Below, one piece after another: positions 7,495 to 16,095 of a DNA stretch of 64,000 nt. The stretch lies in assembly GCF_006716205.1 (NCBI RefSeq), contig NZ_VFOQ01000002.1:62001-126000 (forward strand). The letters run 5' to 3'. Position 1 is the stretch's first letter. Every line of letters starts with the position of its first letter. The notes under the pieces are model-generated. The model was not told the DNA's origin. It worked only from the letters and a program-made list of their open reading frames with translations, and did no database searches. The translations under genes were made by a program, and so were the position numbers. This stretch comes from Oryzihumus leptocrescens. Lineage in GTDB: Bacteria; Actinomycetota; Actinomycetes; Actinomycetales; Dermatophilaceae.

Positions 7495-9022
7495 GCAGCA
7501 GCTGACCGCCACCCGGGGCCAGCAGCTGCTGCTGCTCGCCTCGGGCACCGGCCTGCTGCTCGTCGGCGTCGCCGGCCCCTCTGCGGCGCGCCCCGGGCTC
7601 GGGCCGCGCGGCTGGGCGCCGGGGGAGCTGCCGCTGCACCTGACCTCGGCGACGGTCACCGCGACCCTGTGGGCGGCATACCTGCTCGGCGCCCTGGCGG
7701 TCGCGCTCGGGCTGTGGCGGCGCACCGCGCCGCGGCTGGGCTGGCCGCTGGTGCTGGGGCTGGGCGGCCTCGCGCTGCTCACGGCGCCGTTCGGCTCGGC
7801 CGACCACACGAACTACGCCGCCTACGGCCGGATCGCCGCCCAGGGCGGCGACGCCTACCTGGTGCCGCCGGTGACGTGGGCCGGTGGCCATGACCCGGTC
7901 ACCAGCGCGGTCGAGCCGCCGTGGACGCACACGCCGAGCATCTACGGCCCCGCCGCCACCGCCCTGCAGGCCCTGGCCTCGCTCGTCGGCGGCGCCAACC
8001 TGCGCCAGACGGTCTGGGTGTGGCAGGTCCTCGTGGTGCTGTCCTGGCTGGCCGTGCGCTGGCTGCTGCTGCGGGCCGGCACCGGGCCGCGCTGGCAGGG
8101 GCGGGTCGACCTGCTGTGGACGGCGAACCCGGTGGTGTTCGGCGTGGTCGTGCTCGGCGCCCACGTCGACGTCATCGCCACGGCCCTGGCCCTGGCGGCG
8201 GTGGTGCTCGCGGCCCGGCACCCCGGCCTCGCCGGGCTCGTGCTCGGGCTGTCCGTGAGCACCAAGGTCACCGACGCCGTCGTGGGCCTGGCGCTGCTGT
8301 GGTCCTGGCGGGCGCTGGGTCGCGCCGAGCTGGTCCGCCGGGCGCTGCTGACGTTCGCCGGGTTCGTGGTGGTCGCCGCGCCGCTGCACGTGTGGGCCGG
8401 GCCGCACGTGTTCTCCCAGCTGGAGAAGGCGCGCCGGTCGGTGTCCTTCGCCACGCCGTGGCGCCCGGTGCTGGAGTGGCTGACCGGTCCGCTGGGTGGG
8501 GGCGCCGCCCGGACCGTCGTCACGACCGCGGCCGTCGTGGCGGTCGTCGCGCTGGTGCTGCTGCTCGCCGTGCTCGCCCGCGCGGCGGGGCCGGCGCCGG
8601 GGGCTGCCGACGCGATGACCACCTCGGCCCTGCTGGCGACGCTGGTGACCGGCACGGCATACGTCCTGGGCGCGCCGTACTCGCTGCCGTGGTACGACGC
8701 CCTGACCTGGGCGACGCTGCCGGCGCTCGCCGCCAGCGCGCTCGACGGGATCCTGCTGGCGCGCCTGCTCGTGCTCGTACTGGCCTACGTGCCGGGGCGG
8801 GTCGTGGCCATGTCGCCCGCGGTCGAGTCGTTCAGCCTCGGCGTGAGGAGGAACCTCGCCCCGTACGCCGGGATCCTCGTGTGGCTTCTCCTTGCTGGCG
8901 CCGCTGTGCGCGCGTGGCGTAGGGGGGCGGGTCGGCCTGGTCGACCGGGGCGGCCACCGGGCCCGCGGCCTCCGGGGCCGGCGTCGCCACCGCCACCGCA
9001 GCAGCCGGTGCGCCAGGGCTGA
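7481..9022 (+). CDS. MptB-like polyprenol-phosphate-mannose-dependent mannosyltransferase (GT-C membrane protein)
   Basis: This 513-residue membrane protein has about 12 hydrophobic segments and an acidic first loop, ADHTNYAAYGRIAAQGGDAY followed by LVPPV, characteristic of the alpha-1,6-mannosyltransferases of lipomannan-type glycolipids (MptA/MptB). WTHTPSIYGP is a second family motif. GTG 7481 sits inside the end of the GT2 gene (14-base overlap), implying coupling. The C-terminus is a Pro/Arg/Gly-rich tail of about 35 residues. Its last 191 bases overlap the convergent gene 8832-11234, which is unusually long. The exact linkage and acceptor cannot be deduced. Confidence 0.78.
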   Translation: MPAPEQQLTATRGQQLLLLASGTGLLLVGVAGPSAARPGLGPRGWAPGELPLHLTSATVTATLWAAYLLGALAVALGLWRRTAPRLGWPLVLGLGGLALLTAPFGSADHTNYAAYGRIAAQGGDAYLVPPVTWAGGHDPVTSAVEPPWTHTPSIYGPAATALQALASLVGGANLRQTVWVWQVLVVLSWLAVRWLLLRAGTGPRWQGRVDLLWTANPVVFGVVVLGAHVDVIATALALAAVVLAARHPGLAGLVLGLSVSTKVTDAVVGLALLWSWRALGRAELVRRALLTFAGFVVVAAPLHVWAGPHVFSQLEKARRSVSFATPWRPVLEWLTGPLGGGAARTVVTTAAVVAVVALVLLLAVLARAAGPAPGAADAMTTSALLATLVTGTAYVLGAPYSLPWYDALTWATLPALAASALDGILLARLLVLVLAYVPGRVVAMSPAVESFSLGVRRNLAPYAGILVWLLLAGAAVRAWRRGAGRPGRPGRPPGPRPPGPASPPPPQQPVRQG

Positions 9023-11234
9023 CCGGGCTGCGTCGTCCGCCCCGGCGGCTGCTGCGGCGGGTGCCGCGCTCGTCGTCCTCGAGCGCCTGCACGCTCACCG
9101 CGATCACCAGCGGGATGGCCAGGGTCGCCGACACGGCGGGGATCGCGGTGCCGGAGTCGTTCATGGCGAAGCCGATCACCAGCGTGATGAGCAGCGCGAT
9201 CAGGCCGGGGCGCAGGAGCGGTGCCCGCTCGTAGGAGCGCTGCAGCGCCCGCGACCCCCACGAGGTCGGCCGGGCGAGGATGTAGACCATGAACACCAGC
9301 CCGACCGGGACCAGCAGCGTGAGGCTGCTGCCGGTGAGGATGCTGAAGTTCTGCTGCGCCTTGCGCATCACGATGTCGGTCGCGCCGCCGTCGATCGCGG
9401 TCTGCACGAACCGGCCCAGGTGCGAGCGGGAGTCCGGCGGGCGCAGCCAGTCCAGGAAGCCGATGACGACGAGGAACAGGGCGGTGCCGCCGACGACCAT
9501 GGCAGCCTTGCGCCAGGTGAGCTTGATGCCCAGGACCGCGAGAATCAGGTAGGCCAGTCCCGGCAGCAGCGCCGGCGGTCCGCCGAAGTCGCTGCCCCAG
9601 GAGGGCGACCCGTCGACCACGACGCCGAACAGCCCGACCACGCCGACGCCGATGGCGGCCACCACCGGGCTGTGTTTGCGGCTCAGCCGGTCGGCGACAG
9701 CGACGGCCAGCAGCAACGTCGCCGTCGCGAAGAGCGCGAACGTCACGTTGCCCATGCCGTAGAACCGGCCACCCACGACCGGCTGGAGCCCCATGAGGGA
9801 CGACAGCTGCAGCCGGGAGCCGGTCATGACGTCGGCGGCCAGCACGGCCATGGTGACCACCGAGATGACCACGAGCGGGCCGAAGAGCGAGCGGCTCCAC
9901 GGCCCGCTCATCGCCACGGCCGAGATCAGCGCCACGAAGACGCCGACCGAGGCGACCACCGCCACCATCGGCCACGGGAAGCGCCACCACGGGAAGAGGT
10001 TGGCCAGGAACGTCGAGACGGGCACGGTCGCCGCGACGAGGGCCACCCGGCGCACCACGCGCAGCAGCTGCAGGCGCGTCTGCTCCGAGCCCCACCGCCG
10101 TCGCCACACCACAGCCACGAACAGGTAGATCGCCAGCTGGGAGTAGACCAGCCCGGTGAAGAACGGCGGCACCAGCGAGTGCACCTCGTGGGAGGCCAGG
10201 TCGTAGTCGACGAAGCCCTGCAGGCGTTGGTGCGCGGAGTCCTCTGAGTTGTTCTCCGCCGGCTCGTTGCGCAGCGGCGCGCCACCGAGGGCGCTCGGGA
10301 TCGGGGCGCCGATGTGGCTGAGCACGGTGGGGGCGATGTCGGGGAGCTGAGCCAGGCCCGGCTGCCGGGTGGAGGAGGAGTACAGCGTGCCCGCGCCGAA
10401 GTGCGGACCCTTGGCCGCGATCAGCCGCAGCCGCTCGGTCTGCCCGGCGTCGGCGAGGCTGACCAGCATGAGGTCGGCACCGGCCGGCGCCTGCTGGACC
10501 ACCTGCTGGATCCGGTTGTCGATCTGGCGCGCCTGCTGGGCGCGGCTGTCCCGGGGGACCGGCTTCTCGGCCGGGTCGACGTCGGCCGGGTCGCGCACGA
10601 CGCCGACGTCGACGAAGGTCAGCGGGCAGGCGACCAGGGCGCTGGTGAGCTGGCCACCGAACGGGGCGTAGTGGGCGACGGTCCCGTTGGAGCGTGCCGC
10701 GGCGAGAGCGGCGCCGGGGCCGACCGCCTGCACGCAGCTGCCGCCGCCGGCCGCCTGGTCGCCGAGCAGGCCGAGGTGGGCGTCGAAGTTCGCGTCGGAC
10801 GCCGCCTTGAGCCAGGTGTCCCAGTGCGGCACCTTGCCGTCCCCGCCCGGCCCCTGGTCGATCGTCCGGCACGGCGGCTTGCTGTTGCTGCCCTGGTCGA
10901 CGTCCCCGGCCCGCTCGCCGGCGCCGAGCGTCAGCCAGCCGTCCACCGGGCAGGTGTTGGTGTGCACCGAGCGCACGGTGAGGGAGGCGGCGCCGCCGTC
11001 GCGCAGGAACGACCACATCGCCGGGGTGTCCGTCCGCGACACGTCGCTCCACGTCAGGCCGCCGGTGCCGATCACGATGATCGGGCCGGTCGCCGAGCCC
11101 TCTGCGGGCGAGCTCGAGGTGGCCCGCGCCTCGGCGGAGGCGCTGGCCGGGGACCCCGACGCGATGAACCGACCGGCGAGCGCGCCGAGCACCATCAGGA
11201 CCGCGAGCACGGCGATGAGGGGACGTCGGGTCAC
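8832..11234 (-). CDS. large membrane protein with alkaline-phosphatase-like extracytoplasmic domain
   Basis: This 800-residue protein of unknown function has an N-terminal hydrophobic anchor (LIAVLAVLMVLGALAG), an extracytoplasmic domain of about 340 residues, then about 10 transmembrane helices from residue 395 on, and a basic disordered C-tail. The soluble domain resembles the alkaline-phosphatase/sulfatase fold: IIVIGTGGLTWSDVSR, TPAMWSFLRDGGAASLTVR at the start and LPDIAPTVLSHIGAPIPSAL near its end. The usual nucleophile Thr/Ser is not obvious, so activity is uncertain. GTG 11234 has TAGCCT six bases upstream. It is flanked by two mannosyltransferases, which hints at a role in envelope glycan assembly. 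Confidence 0.72.
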   Translation of the reverse strand: MTRRPLIAVLAVLMVLGALAGRFIASGSPASASAEARATSSSPAEGSATGPIIVIGTGGLTWSDVSRTDTPAMWSFLRDGGAASLTVRSVHTNTCPVDGWLTLGAGERAGDVDQGSNSKPPCRTIDQGPGGDGKVPHWDTWLKAASDANFDAHLGLLGDQAAGGGSCVQAVGPGAALAAARSNGTVAHYAPFGGQLTSALVACPLTFVDVGVVRDPADVDPAEKPVPRDSRAQQARQIDNRIQQVVQQAPAGADLMLVSLADAGQTERLRLIAAKGPHFGAGTLYSSSTRQPGLAQLPDIAPTVLSHIGAPIPSALGGAPLRNEPAENNSEDSAHQRLQGFVDYDLASHEVHSLVPPFFTGLVYSQLAIYLFVAVVWRRRWGSEQTRLQLLRVVRRVALVAATVPVSTFLANLFPWWRFPWPMVAVVASVGVFVALISAVAMSGPWSRSLFGPLVVISVVTMAVLAADVMTGSRLQLSSLMGLQPVVGGRFYGMGNVTFALFATATLLLAVAVADRLSRKHSPVVAAIGVGVVGLFGVVVDGSPSWGSDFGGPPALLPGLAYLILAVLGIKLTWRKAAMVVGGTALFLVVIGFLDWLRPPDSRSHLGRFVQTAIDGGATDIVMRKAQQNFSILTGSSLTLLVPVGLVFMVYILARPTSWGSRALQRSYERAPLLRPGLIALLITLVIGFAMNDSGTAIPAVSATLAIPLVIAVSVQALEDDERGTRRSSRRGGRRSPVSPGAPAAAVAVATPAPEAAGPVAAPVDQADPPPYATRAQRRQQGEATRGSRRTGRGSSSRRG

Positions 11235-11240
11235 GAGGAC

Positions 11241-11246
11241 AGGCTA
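11241..11246 (-). promoter_or_regulatory. -10 element of a leaderless promoter (phosphatase-like membrane protein)
   Basis: On the minus strand TAGCCT stands six bases before GTG 11234. No ribosome-binding site is seen. Confidence 0.4.
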
Positions 11247-11302
11247 CGGCCCCTCGCCGGGCGCCGGTCCCGGGCAGTCGCGCCCCGCGCAGGCGGACCC
11301 GC

Positions 11303-11308
11303 CACAAT
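11303..11308 (+). promoter_or_regulatory. -10 element of a leaderless promoter (GT87 gene)
   Basis: CACAAT lies six bases before GTG 11315. The same CACAAT hexamer precedes bioA and bioB on the other strand. Confidence 0.4.
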
Positions 11309-11314
11309 GGCGCG

Positions 11315-12631
11315 GTGACCGTTCAGCGCCCTGCCCCCCGCTCGTCCGCGACCGGGCGGATGTGGCTGCTCGCGGTCCTGGTCATCATCGTGGGCTCCAG
11401 CCCGGTGTGGCTGCGCTACCTGGTGTTCTGGCCGCTGGACCAGTGGCAGGTCGACGTCGAGGTCTACCGCGAGGCCGGCGTGTCCATCCTCACCGGCCGT
11501 CCCATCTACGAGGCGATGACCGAGTCGCCGCAGCTGCTGCCGTTCACCTACCCGCCGTTCGCGGCGCTGTGGGCGCTGCCGCTGGCGCTCATCCCGTTCG
11601 GGGCGGTCGGCTGGCTGTGGACCGCGCTGCAGCTCGCGGCCACCACCGCGATCGTCTGGTATGCCGGGTGGCGGCTGATCCACCGGGCCGGCGCCCGCGC
11701 GCCGCTGGTCCTCGCGCTGCTCGTCGTGCCGATGACCTGGCTGCACCCGGTCGCCGACGGCATCCGCTTCGGCCAGGTCAACGCGTTCATGGTGCTGGCC
11801 TGCCTCATGGACCTGCGCCGGCCCCGACCCGGCCTGCTGCGCCGCATCCCGCCGGGTGTCCTCGTCGGGCTCGCCATGTCGATCAAGCTCACGCCCGGCG
11901 TCTTCGTCGTGCACTACCTGGTCAACAAGCGCTGGCGGGAGGCCGCCTGGGCGGTCGGCACGGCGGTGGGCGTCACGGTCGGCACGTGGCTGCTGATGCC
12001 GGAGGCCTCGTTCGCCTTCTGGGGCGGCGCGCTGCAGGACCCCAGCCGGCTCGGGCCCAACTCGGGCACGTCCAACCAGTCGCTGCGCGGGTTCCTGCTC
12101 CGGGTCGGGCCGCAGGGCCTGCCCGGCACGGTGCTCTGGCTGGTGTGCGTCGCCGTGGTCGGCGTCATCGGCTTCGCCCTGGCCCGTCGGGCCTACCGGC
12201 AGCACGACTCCATCGCCGAGGTCGCGGTCGTCGGGCTGATGGCGGTGCTGCTCTCGCCGGTGGCGTGGATCCACCACCTGCACTGGGTGGTCGTCGTCAT
12301 CTTCGCCATCCTCGGCGCGGACCCGCTGCGCGACCGCCGCCGGCTGGTGGCCGCGGCGGTGGTCACGGCGTGGTTCCTGTGCCGGATGCCCTGGTGGGGG
12401 ATCACCTGGCTCAACGACCGGGTGGGGCCCGTGTTCTTCGGCCGGCTGCTGCAGAACGCCGACACCGCCGGCGCCCTCATGGCCCTGGCGATGCTGGCGT
12501 GGACGTTGCAGACCCGCGACGACCACGACCCCGGCACCGCTTCCGAGGCGGGTGTGCTCACCTCAGACCGCTCCGACGCCCCCGTGGGGGCTCCGGCAGC
12601 GGCCCTGGGCGAGCAGAGCCGACTGGGCTGA
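11315..12631 (+). CDS. GT87-family (DUF2029) membrane mannosyltransferase
   Basis: This 438-residue polytopic membrane protein belongs to the GT-C glycosyltransferases related to the alpha-1,2-mannosyltransferases of actinobacterial phosphatidylinositol mannosides. The catalytic first extracytoplasmic loop carries QVDVEVYREAGVSILTGRPI (conserved Asp) and FTYPPFAALWALP. Later family motifs are RFGQVNAFMV, SIKLTPGVF and SPVAWIHHLHW. About ten transmembrane helices are evident, with a cytoplasmic tail of about 35 residues. It is divergent from the phosphatase-like membrane protein, with about 80 bases between the starts. Linkage specificity is not readable. Confidence 0.83.
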   Translation: MTVQRPAPRSSATGRMWLLAVLVIIVGSSPVWLRYLVFWPLDQWQVDVEVYREAGVSILTGRPIYEAMTESPQLLPFTYPPFAALWALPLALIPFGAVGWLWTALQLAATTAIVWYAGWRLIHRAGARAPLVLALLVVPMTWLHPVADGIRFGQVNAFMVLACLMDLRRPRPGLLRRIPPGVLVGLAMSIKLTPGVFVVHYLVNKRWREAAWAVGTAVGVTVGTWLLMPEASFAFWGGALQDPSRLGPNSGTSNQSLRGFLLRVGPQGLPGTVLWLVCVAVVGVIGFALARRAYRQHDSIAEVAVVGLMAVLLSPVAWIHHLHWVVVVIFAILGADPLRDRRRLVAAAVVTAWFLCRMPWWGITWLNDRVGPVFFGRLLQNADTAGALMALAMLAWTLQTRDDHDPGTASEAGVLTSDRSDAPVGAPAAALGEQSRLG

Positions 12632-12639
12632 GCAAGGCC

Positions 12640-13260
12640 TCAGGCGATGAGGTCCACGCCGGCGACCTGCAGGGCGGTCAGCCCGAACATCAGCAGGCAC
12701 AGCCCGGCACCGACCCGGTGCAGGGTGCCGAGCCGGATCCGCTTGAGCAGGGTCCGGCCGAGCACCGCGCCGAGTGCGGACACCGTGGCCAGGGCCAGGA
12801 AGGCGCCGATACCGACGGGCACCGGGGCGTTGTAGCGCACCACGAGGCCGGCGGTCAGCAGCTGGCTCAGGTCGCCCCACTCGGCGACGAACAGCACGAG
12901 GAAGCTGGCCCCCACCGCGCGCCAGCCGTGCACGCCGGCGCGGGCCTTGGCGGCGAACTCGTGCTCGGTCTCGGCCTCCTCCGCCTCGGCGTGGGCGGCC
13001 CCGCGCCACAGGATGATGGCGCCGACGAGGAAGAGCAGGCCGGCCACGACCTCCACCGGGGTGCGCGGCAGGTGCGCGAGCAGCCCGCCGAGGGTGCAGG
13101 CGACGACGGTCTGCACGAGGAACGCCGCGGTGACCCCGACCCAGACCGCCAGCGGCTTGTAGCGCGTGGCCAGCACGAGCGTGGCGATGAAAGTCTTGTC
13201 CGGCAGCTCGATCGGGAAGATCAGCACGAAGGCGGTGGCGGCGATGGCGAGGGCACTCAT
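12640..13260 (-). CDS. TMEM165/GDT1 family cation/proton antiporter
   Basis: This 206-residue membrane protein has two copies of the family's E-x-G/P-D-(K/L)-(T/S) motif: ELPDKTF near residue 18 and EWGDLSQ near residue 125. Each copy lies in a three-helix repeat, linked by a charged Glu/Ala-rich loop. Members export Mn2+ or Ca2+ in exchange for protons. The first motif has Pro for Gly, a common bacterial variant. ATG 13260 gives the full first helix. No manganese riboswitch is apparent upstream. It converges with the GT87 gene eight bases away and diverges from pheA. Confidence 0.85.
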   Translation of the reverse strand: MSALAIAATAFVLIFPIELPDKTFIATLVLATRYKPLAVWVGVTAAFLVQTVVACTLGGLLAHLPRTPVEVVAGLLFLVGAIILWRGAAHAEAEEAETEHEFAAKARAGVHGWRAVGASFLVLFVAEWGDLSQLLTAGLVVRYNAPVPVGIGAFLALATVSALGAVLGRTLLKRIRLGTLHRVGAGLCLLMFGLTALQVAGVDLIA

Positions 13261-13322
13261 GGTGCTCCCGACCCTAATCGGTCGCTCCGTGGGACGTCCG
13301 GGCACGCATGCCGGGCGGGCAA

Positions 13323-13328
13323 TACGCT
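13323..13328 (+). promoter_or_regulatory. -10 element of a leaderless promoter (pheA)
   Basis: TACGCT lies seven bases before GTG 13336, which favours that start over ATG 13342. Confidence 0.4.
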
Positions 13329-13335
13329 GCCGGGC

Positions 13336-14259
13336 GTGAGCATGCGATACGGCTACTTCGGCCCCGCGGGGACGTTCACCGAGATGGCCCTGCTGCGCCT
13401 GCCCGGCGTCGAGGACGTCGAACGGGTGCCCATCGCCTCGGTCGAGGCGGCGCTGGAGGCGGTGCGCGACGGGTCGGTCGACGCGGCGGTCGTGCCGATC
13501 GAGAACTCCGTCGAGGGCGGGGTCAGCGCCACCCTCGACGCGCTGTCCTCCGGGGCCGACCTGGTCGTGGTCCACGAGGTGCTCGTGCCGATCACCTTCG
13601 TCCTGGCCGCCCGCGCGGGCACCACGCTGGCGGACATCCGCGGCGTCGGCAGCCACCCCCACGCCTGGGCCCAGGTCCGCCACTGGATGGGCGCCCGGCT
13701 GCCGGAGGCGACCTACGTGCCGTGCCTGTCCACCGCGGCGGCCGCGGCCGGGCTGGCCGGCGACGACACGGCATACGAGGCGGCGGTGTGCGCGCCGGTC
13801 GCGGCGCAGGCGCACGGGCTGCAGGTGCTGGCCGAGGACATCGGCGACAACCGCAGCGCGGTGACCCGGTTCGTGCTGGTCGCCCGCCCGGGCCGGTTGC
13901 CGGAGCCGACCGGGGCGGACAAGACGTCGGTGGTGCTGTTCCAGGCCGACGACCACCCCGGTGGCCTGCTGGAGCTGCTGGAGCAGTTCGCCGCCCGCGG
14001 GATCAACCTGACCCGGCTGGAGTCCCGGCCCACCGGCGACGCCCTCGGCCGCTACTGCTTCTCGATCGACTTCGAGGGCCACGTCAACGACGAGCGCGTC
14101 GGCGAGACGCTCATGGGGCTGCGCCGGGTGTGTGCCGACGTGCGCTTCCTCGGCTCCTACCCGCGCGCCGACGGGGCGGTCGTCGAGGTCCGGCCGGGCA
14201 CCCGCGACACGGACTTCACCGCGGCGCGCGCCTGGTTGCGGGGCCTGCGCAACGGCTGA
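13336..14259 (+). CDS. pheA: prephenate dehydratase
   Basis: This 307-residue monofunctional enzyme converts prephenate to phenylpyruvate in phenylalanine synthesis. The PDT domain (about 3-185) has YFGPAGTFTEMAL, VPIENSVEGGV, and the catalytic region ending DNRSAVTRFVLV with the essential Thr-Arg-Phe. The C-terminal ACT domain (about 200-285) begins KTSVVLFQADDHPGGLLELL and contains the ESRP element (NLTRLESRP) that binds phenylalanine for feedback inhibition. There is no chorismate mutase domain. GTG 13336 fits the upstream hexamer; ATG 13342 would shorten it by two residues. Confidence 0.95.
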   Translation: MSMRYGYFGPAGTFTEMALLRLPGVEDVERVPIASVEAALEAVRDGSVDAAVVPIENSVEGGVSATLDALSSGADLVVVHEVLVPITFVLAARAGTTLADIRGVGSHPHAWAQVRHWMGARLPEATYVPCLSTAAAAAGLAGDDTAYEAAVCAPVAAQAHGLQVLAEDIGDNRSAVTRFVLVARPGRLPEPTGADKTSVVLFQADDHPGGLLELLEQFAARGINLTRLESRPTGDALGRYCFSIDFEGHVNDERVGETLMGLRRVCADVRFLGSYPRADGAVVEVRPGTRDTDFTAARAWLRGLRNG

Positions 14260-14262
14260 CGC

Positions 14263-14706
14263 TCAGGCCGTCAGGTGGACCTCCAGCCCGCGCTCGCCGC
14301 CGCGCATCATCGCGGCGTGGTTGGCCCGCAGCGCCGGTCGCAGCAGGAAGGACGCCCGGCGCAGCACCGGGGCGTGCAGCTCCACCTCCTGCCGGTATGC
14401 CGCGTGCGTGCCTCCCGGCACCGGGCTCAGCTCCCAGCTGGACCAGCCGTGCAGGTGGCCGCGGACCGCGGCGCGCAGACGCAGGGCGCCCGCGTCCTCC
14501 ACCTCGCGGCGCAGGTGCAGGTGCAGGGTCCATGGCAGCACGCTGCGGATCTGCACGTCGCCGGACTCGTCGTCCAGCCGGGTGATCCGCCGGACCTGCG
14601 GCCACCACCGGTCGTAGCGCTCGATGTCCGCGAGGACGGCGTAGACCCGCTCGGGCTCGGCGGGCAGCCGCCACGTCGTGGCGAAGCGGTAGACCGGTGG
14701 GGCCAC
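14263..14706 (-). CDS. SRPBCC-fold polyketide cyclase/dehydrase-like protein
   Basis: This 147-residue START-like protein has RFATTWRLPAEPERVYAVL and IERYDRWWPQVRRITRLD, the N-terminal strand-helix pattern of the polyketide_cyc2 family, and a C-terminal long helix (ALRANHAAMMRGGERGLEV). These proteins bind hydrophobic ligands in a cavity; the ligand here is unknown. The GTG start lies six bases after the stop of the PAP2 phosphatase gene, so it is the last gene of the lipid kinase/phosphatase operon. That setting makes a lipid or polyprenyl ligand plausible (inference). Confidence 0.78.
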   Translation of the reverse strand: MAPPVYRFATTWRLPAEPERVYAVLADIERYDRWWPQVRRITRLDDESGDVQIRSVLPWTLHLHLRREVEDAGALRLRAAVRGHLHGWSSWELSPVPGGTHAAYRQEVELHAPVLRRASFLLRPALRANHAAMMRGGERGLEVHLTA

Positions 14707-14712
14707 GACCGG

Positions 14713-15423
14713 TCAGACCGGCGCGGTGCGGCCGCCGTCGGCCTCGCGGATGCACCAGCGGGCGAGCAGGGCGCAGACGAGCCCGTTGGCGAAGCCGACC
14801 AGGACGTCGCTCACGTGGTGCATGCCGCGGTAGAGGCGGGCGTACGCCACCAGCACCGGGATCACGGCGAAGATCGTGATGAGCGTGTTGCGCAGCCAGA
14901 CCCGCTCGATCCGCGAGGCCAGCAGGATGAACGAGACGTACAGCGCGGTCGAGGCGCCCACGTGGCCGCTGGGGTAGCTCGAGGTCGGCGGGGCGGGGTC
15001 GAGGTGCGGCACGGTGGGGCGGTCCCGGCCGACGACCAGGGTGGCGCCGACGAACGTCGAGGCCTGCAGGGCGATCGCGATCGCCGGGATGATCGCCACC
15101 CACCAGCGCCGGGTCAGCACCAGCAGCACGATGCAGGCGACCACGCACACGCCGATGACGATCTCGGTGTTGCCGATGTGCGACCAGACGGCGGTGACCG
15201 AGTTCATCGTCGCGGTGCGGCCCCTGGCCAGCGCCTTGTTGACCGAGTTCTCGGTGTCCTCGACCGACTTCAGCGGCCCGGCCAGCAGAAGCCCGATCCC
15301 GCAGATGACCGCCCAGATGAGGATGCCCGGCAGCACGACGCGCAGCAGCAGGCTCTTGGCCACCGCCCCGGCGCCGGGGCGCTCGCGTTCGGTGGGCGGG
15401 GACCAGCGGGTGAGGACGGTCAT
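14713..15423 (-). CDS. PAP2-family membrane phosphatase (second copy)
   Basis: This 236-residue integral membrane phosphatase has the three PAP2 signatures: VVGRDRPTVP (K/R-x6-RP), SYPSGHVGAS (PSGH) and RLYRGMHHVSD (SR-x5-H-x3-D). About six transmembrane helices surround them, so the active site should face outside. Likely substrates are phosphatidic acid, lysophosphatidate or polyprenyl diphosphate. The ATG overlaps the stop of the upstream PAP2 gene (ATGA), so the two are coupled. Two unlike PAP2 enzymes side by side suggest different substrates rather than a recent duplication. Confidence 0.88.
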   Translation of the reverse strand: MTVLTRWSPPTERERPGAGAVAKSLLLRVVLPGILIWAVICGIGLLLAGPLKSVEDTENSVNKALARGRTATMNSVTAVWSHIGNTEIVIGVCVVACIVLLVLTRRWWVAIIPAIAIALQASTFVGATLVVGRDRPTVPHLDPAPPTSSYPSGHVGASTALYVSFILLASRIERVWLRNTLITIFAVIPVLVAYARLYRGMHHVSDVLVGFANGLVCALLARWCIREADGGRTAPV

Positions 15424-16094
15424 GGTGCGGACCTTTCGATCGAGTGGGCGGCCTCGCGGGCAACCTGACGTGGACCGCGGTACCCGGCCCACGACGCGGC
15501 GACGAGGGCCAGCGCAAGGATGACACCACCGACGACGTCGGAAGGAAAGTGCACGCCCAGGAAGACCCGGTCCAGGCAGGTCCCGACGACCACCAGCGAC
15601 CCGACGGTCAGCAGCGCCGCCTTGACGGCGCGGTGCGCCAGCGGCCAGACCGCGACGGTGACGACGGTGAGGGCCAGCGCGGCGTTGAACGCATGCCCCG
15701 AGGGGAAGCTGTATCCCGGGGAGTGCGACACGGGGTCGCTCACCACCGGGCGGGCCCGCTGCACGACCAGCTTGACGAGGAAGCCCAGGAACCAGCCGAC
15801 GAGCATGGTCGCGACGGCCCACAGCGCCCGTGAGCGCAGGCCGCGTGCCCAGACCCAGGCGCACGTGGCGAACGCGACGAGGTAGACCCAGACCGGCTGC
15901 ATCACCGCCTGCACCACGAGCAGCGTCCGGAGCAGGGCGGGGTGCGCACGGGTGACGTCGGTGGCTCCGCGGATCGCGGCGTCGTCCACGTGGATGAGCG
16001 GCTGGAACCGCTCCCGCACCAGGACGGCGACCACGACGACCGGCACGAGCGCGAGGACCCCGACCAGCAGCCCCCGCCCGACCCGGCGCAGCAC
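15420..16094 (-). CDS. PAP2-family membrane phosphatase (first copy)
   Basis: This 224-residue polytopic membrane phosphatase shows VVQRARPVVSDP, YSFPSGHAFNA and RVFLGVHFPSDVVGG, the complete PAP2 catalytic triad of motifs. Compared with its neighbour it has a longer periplasmic N-terminal loop and a shorter tail. GTG 16094 follows the lipid kinase stop by one base and its own stop overlaps the next PAP2 start, so the three are one transcript. A kinase that makes phosphatidic acid next to enzymes that remove the phosphate suggests a lipid-recycling module. Confidence 0.88.
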   Translation of the reverse strand: MLRRVGRGLLVGVLALVPVVVVAVLVRERFQPLIHVDDAAIRGATDVTRAHPALLRTLLVVQAVMQPVWVYLVAFATCAWVWARGLRSRALWAVATMLVGWFLGFLVKLVVQRARPVVSDPVSHSPGYSFPSGHAFNAALALTVVTVAVWPLAHRAVKAALLTVGSLVVVGTCLDRVFLGVHFPSDVVGGVILALALVAASWAGYRGPRQVAREAAHSIERSAP

Positions 16095-16095
16095 G

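Noticed and set aside
13261-13335. Manganese (yybP-ykoY) riboswitch upstream of the GDT1-type transporter
   Set aside because: The leader is only about 70 bases and shared with the divergent pheA promoter; I see no conserved riboswitch core.
10687-14259. A 1190-codon open frame on the plus strand
   Set aside because: Only its last 307 codons (pheA) look like protein; the earlier part is Arg/Pro/Gly-rich shadow of genes on the other strand and another frame, an effect of very high GC.
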